Source: Sphingomonadales bacterium (GTDB lineage Bacteria; Pseudomonadota; Alphaproteobacteria; Sphingomonadales; Sphingomonadaceae). Taken from it: 64,000 nucleotides of DNA. Numbering within the stretch: position 1 is the first letter of the stretch; every line of letters begins with the position of its first letter. The position numbers and the translations under genes are program-made. The stretch lies in the NCBI GenBank assembly GCA_009995225.1, contig JAACPW010000006.1, positions 1-64,000 on the forward strand. The letters run 5' to 3'. The notes beneath the pieces are model-generated. The model was not told the origin of the DNA and searched no databases. It worked only from the letters and a program-made list of their open reading frames with translations. Positions 63,851 through 64,000 of this stretch are shown here, piece after piece.

Positions 63851-64000
63851 TCAGTGTGCGCTCAGCTTGTGCTGCACGGCCTCGATCGCGGCCTCGATCG
63901 CGGCGTCGCGGCCGAAATGGGTGGTGTCGATCACCAGCGCATCGGCGGCGGCGACCAGCGGAGCATCGGCGCGGTTCATGTCGCGCGCATCGCGGGCCGC
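63851..64000 (-). CDS. cmk: cytidylate kinase, C-terminal part
   Basis: The last 49 codons of a minus-strand gene that continues past the right edge. The translation begins 'AARDARDMNRADAPL', then 'ALVIDTTHFGRDAAI' and ends 'VQHKLSAH'. The 'RD-x-NR-x-x-APL' block and 'D-x-T' near the C-terminus are characteristic of CMP kinase, and cmk upstream of rpsA is a conserved gene order. Confidence 0.88.
   Translation of the reverse strand, partial: AARDARDMNRADAPLVAAADALVIDTTHFGRDAAIEAAIEAVQHKLSAH

Noticed and set aside
1..64000. CRISPR array, prophage, insertion sequence or rRNA operon
   Set aside because: I saw no regularly spaced repeats, transposase, integrase or phage genes, and no rRNA-like sequence.

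Overview
The window is a compact, high-GC stretch of ordinary chromosome from an alphaproteobacterium. The best fit is Sphingomonadales (the Sphingomonas, Novosphingobium and Erythrobacter groups). The evidence is the CckA hybrid kinase together with a CpdR-type regulator, a split Fo operon with duplicated b subunits (a-c-b'-b), GTTC-N7-GTTC LexA boxes in front of recA and uvrD, a SapC-family protein, two DUF4139 proteins, and an IalB-like gene next to rlmN. I see no prophage, insertion sequence, CRISPR array or rRNA operon. One tRNA (Val, GAC) is present.

Layout. 1-5.8 kb: the end of an acyltransferase-like membrane protein, cyclopropane fatty acid synthase, a DUF1801 protein, a molybdopterin oxidoreductase with its cytochrome b561 partner and an SDR, and a glycine-zipper protein with a strong terminator. 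5.9-11.4 kb: a tight minus-strand operon (MOSC protein, methyltransferase, rlmN, IalB-like, greB, lytic transglycosylase). 11.5-17.3 kb: dapA, a reversed zinc deacylase, smpB, a DUF2062 protein and cckA. 17.4-24.8 kb: two tandem DUF4139 proteins, recA and alaS. 25-31.5 kb: a KefB/C-type antiporter, a GNAT-nitrilase fusion, icd, tRNA-Val, cpdR and N-formylglutamate amidohydrolase. 31.6-44.2 kb: SapC, an FAD-linked oxidase, a secreted protein, rhlE, uvrD, a small secreted protein, rsmD, rluB, a Rieske oxygenase and ampG. 44.4-52.3 kb: a minus-strand superoperon lapA-pyrF-GNAT-trpF-trpB-(61-aa membrane protein)-trpA-accD-folC, mostly joined by 4-nt overlaps, then purB. 52.4-57.1 kb: radC and a divergent ydbH-ynbE-ydbL operon for the cell envelope. 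57.2-59.8 kb: the ATP synthase Fo operon. 59.9-64 kb: a quinone oxidoreductase, gloB, rpsA and the 3' end of cmk.

How it fits together. Most genes are housekeeping: translation and RNA modification, tryptophan, pyrimidine, purine, lysine and folate synthesis, energy, and DNA repair. A second theme is the envelope: transglycosylase, AmpG, YdbH/YnbE/YdbL, LapA, DUF4139 and glycine-zipper proteins. Genes are packed so closely that four convergent pairs share overlapping stop codons.

The observations most worth checking are a 34-nt element present in two exact, oppositely oriented copies 19 kb apart (44330 and 63707); a TonB-box-like, proline-rich insertion in the second DUF4139 protein; a 61-residue membrane protein translationally coupled between trpB and trpA; two LexA boxes; and a recurring promoter pattern (TTG-type -35, 16-17 nt spacer, CTAnnn -10), two examples of which sit close enough to the start codon to suggest leaderless transcripts. 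I did not find an obvious new multi-gene system such as a defence island or novel biosynthetic cluster.
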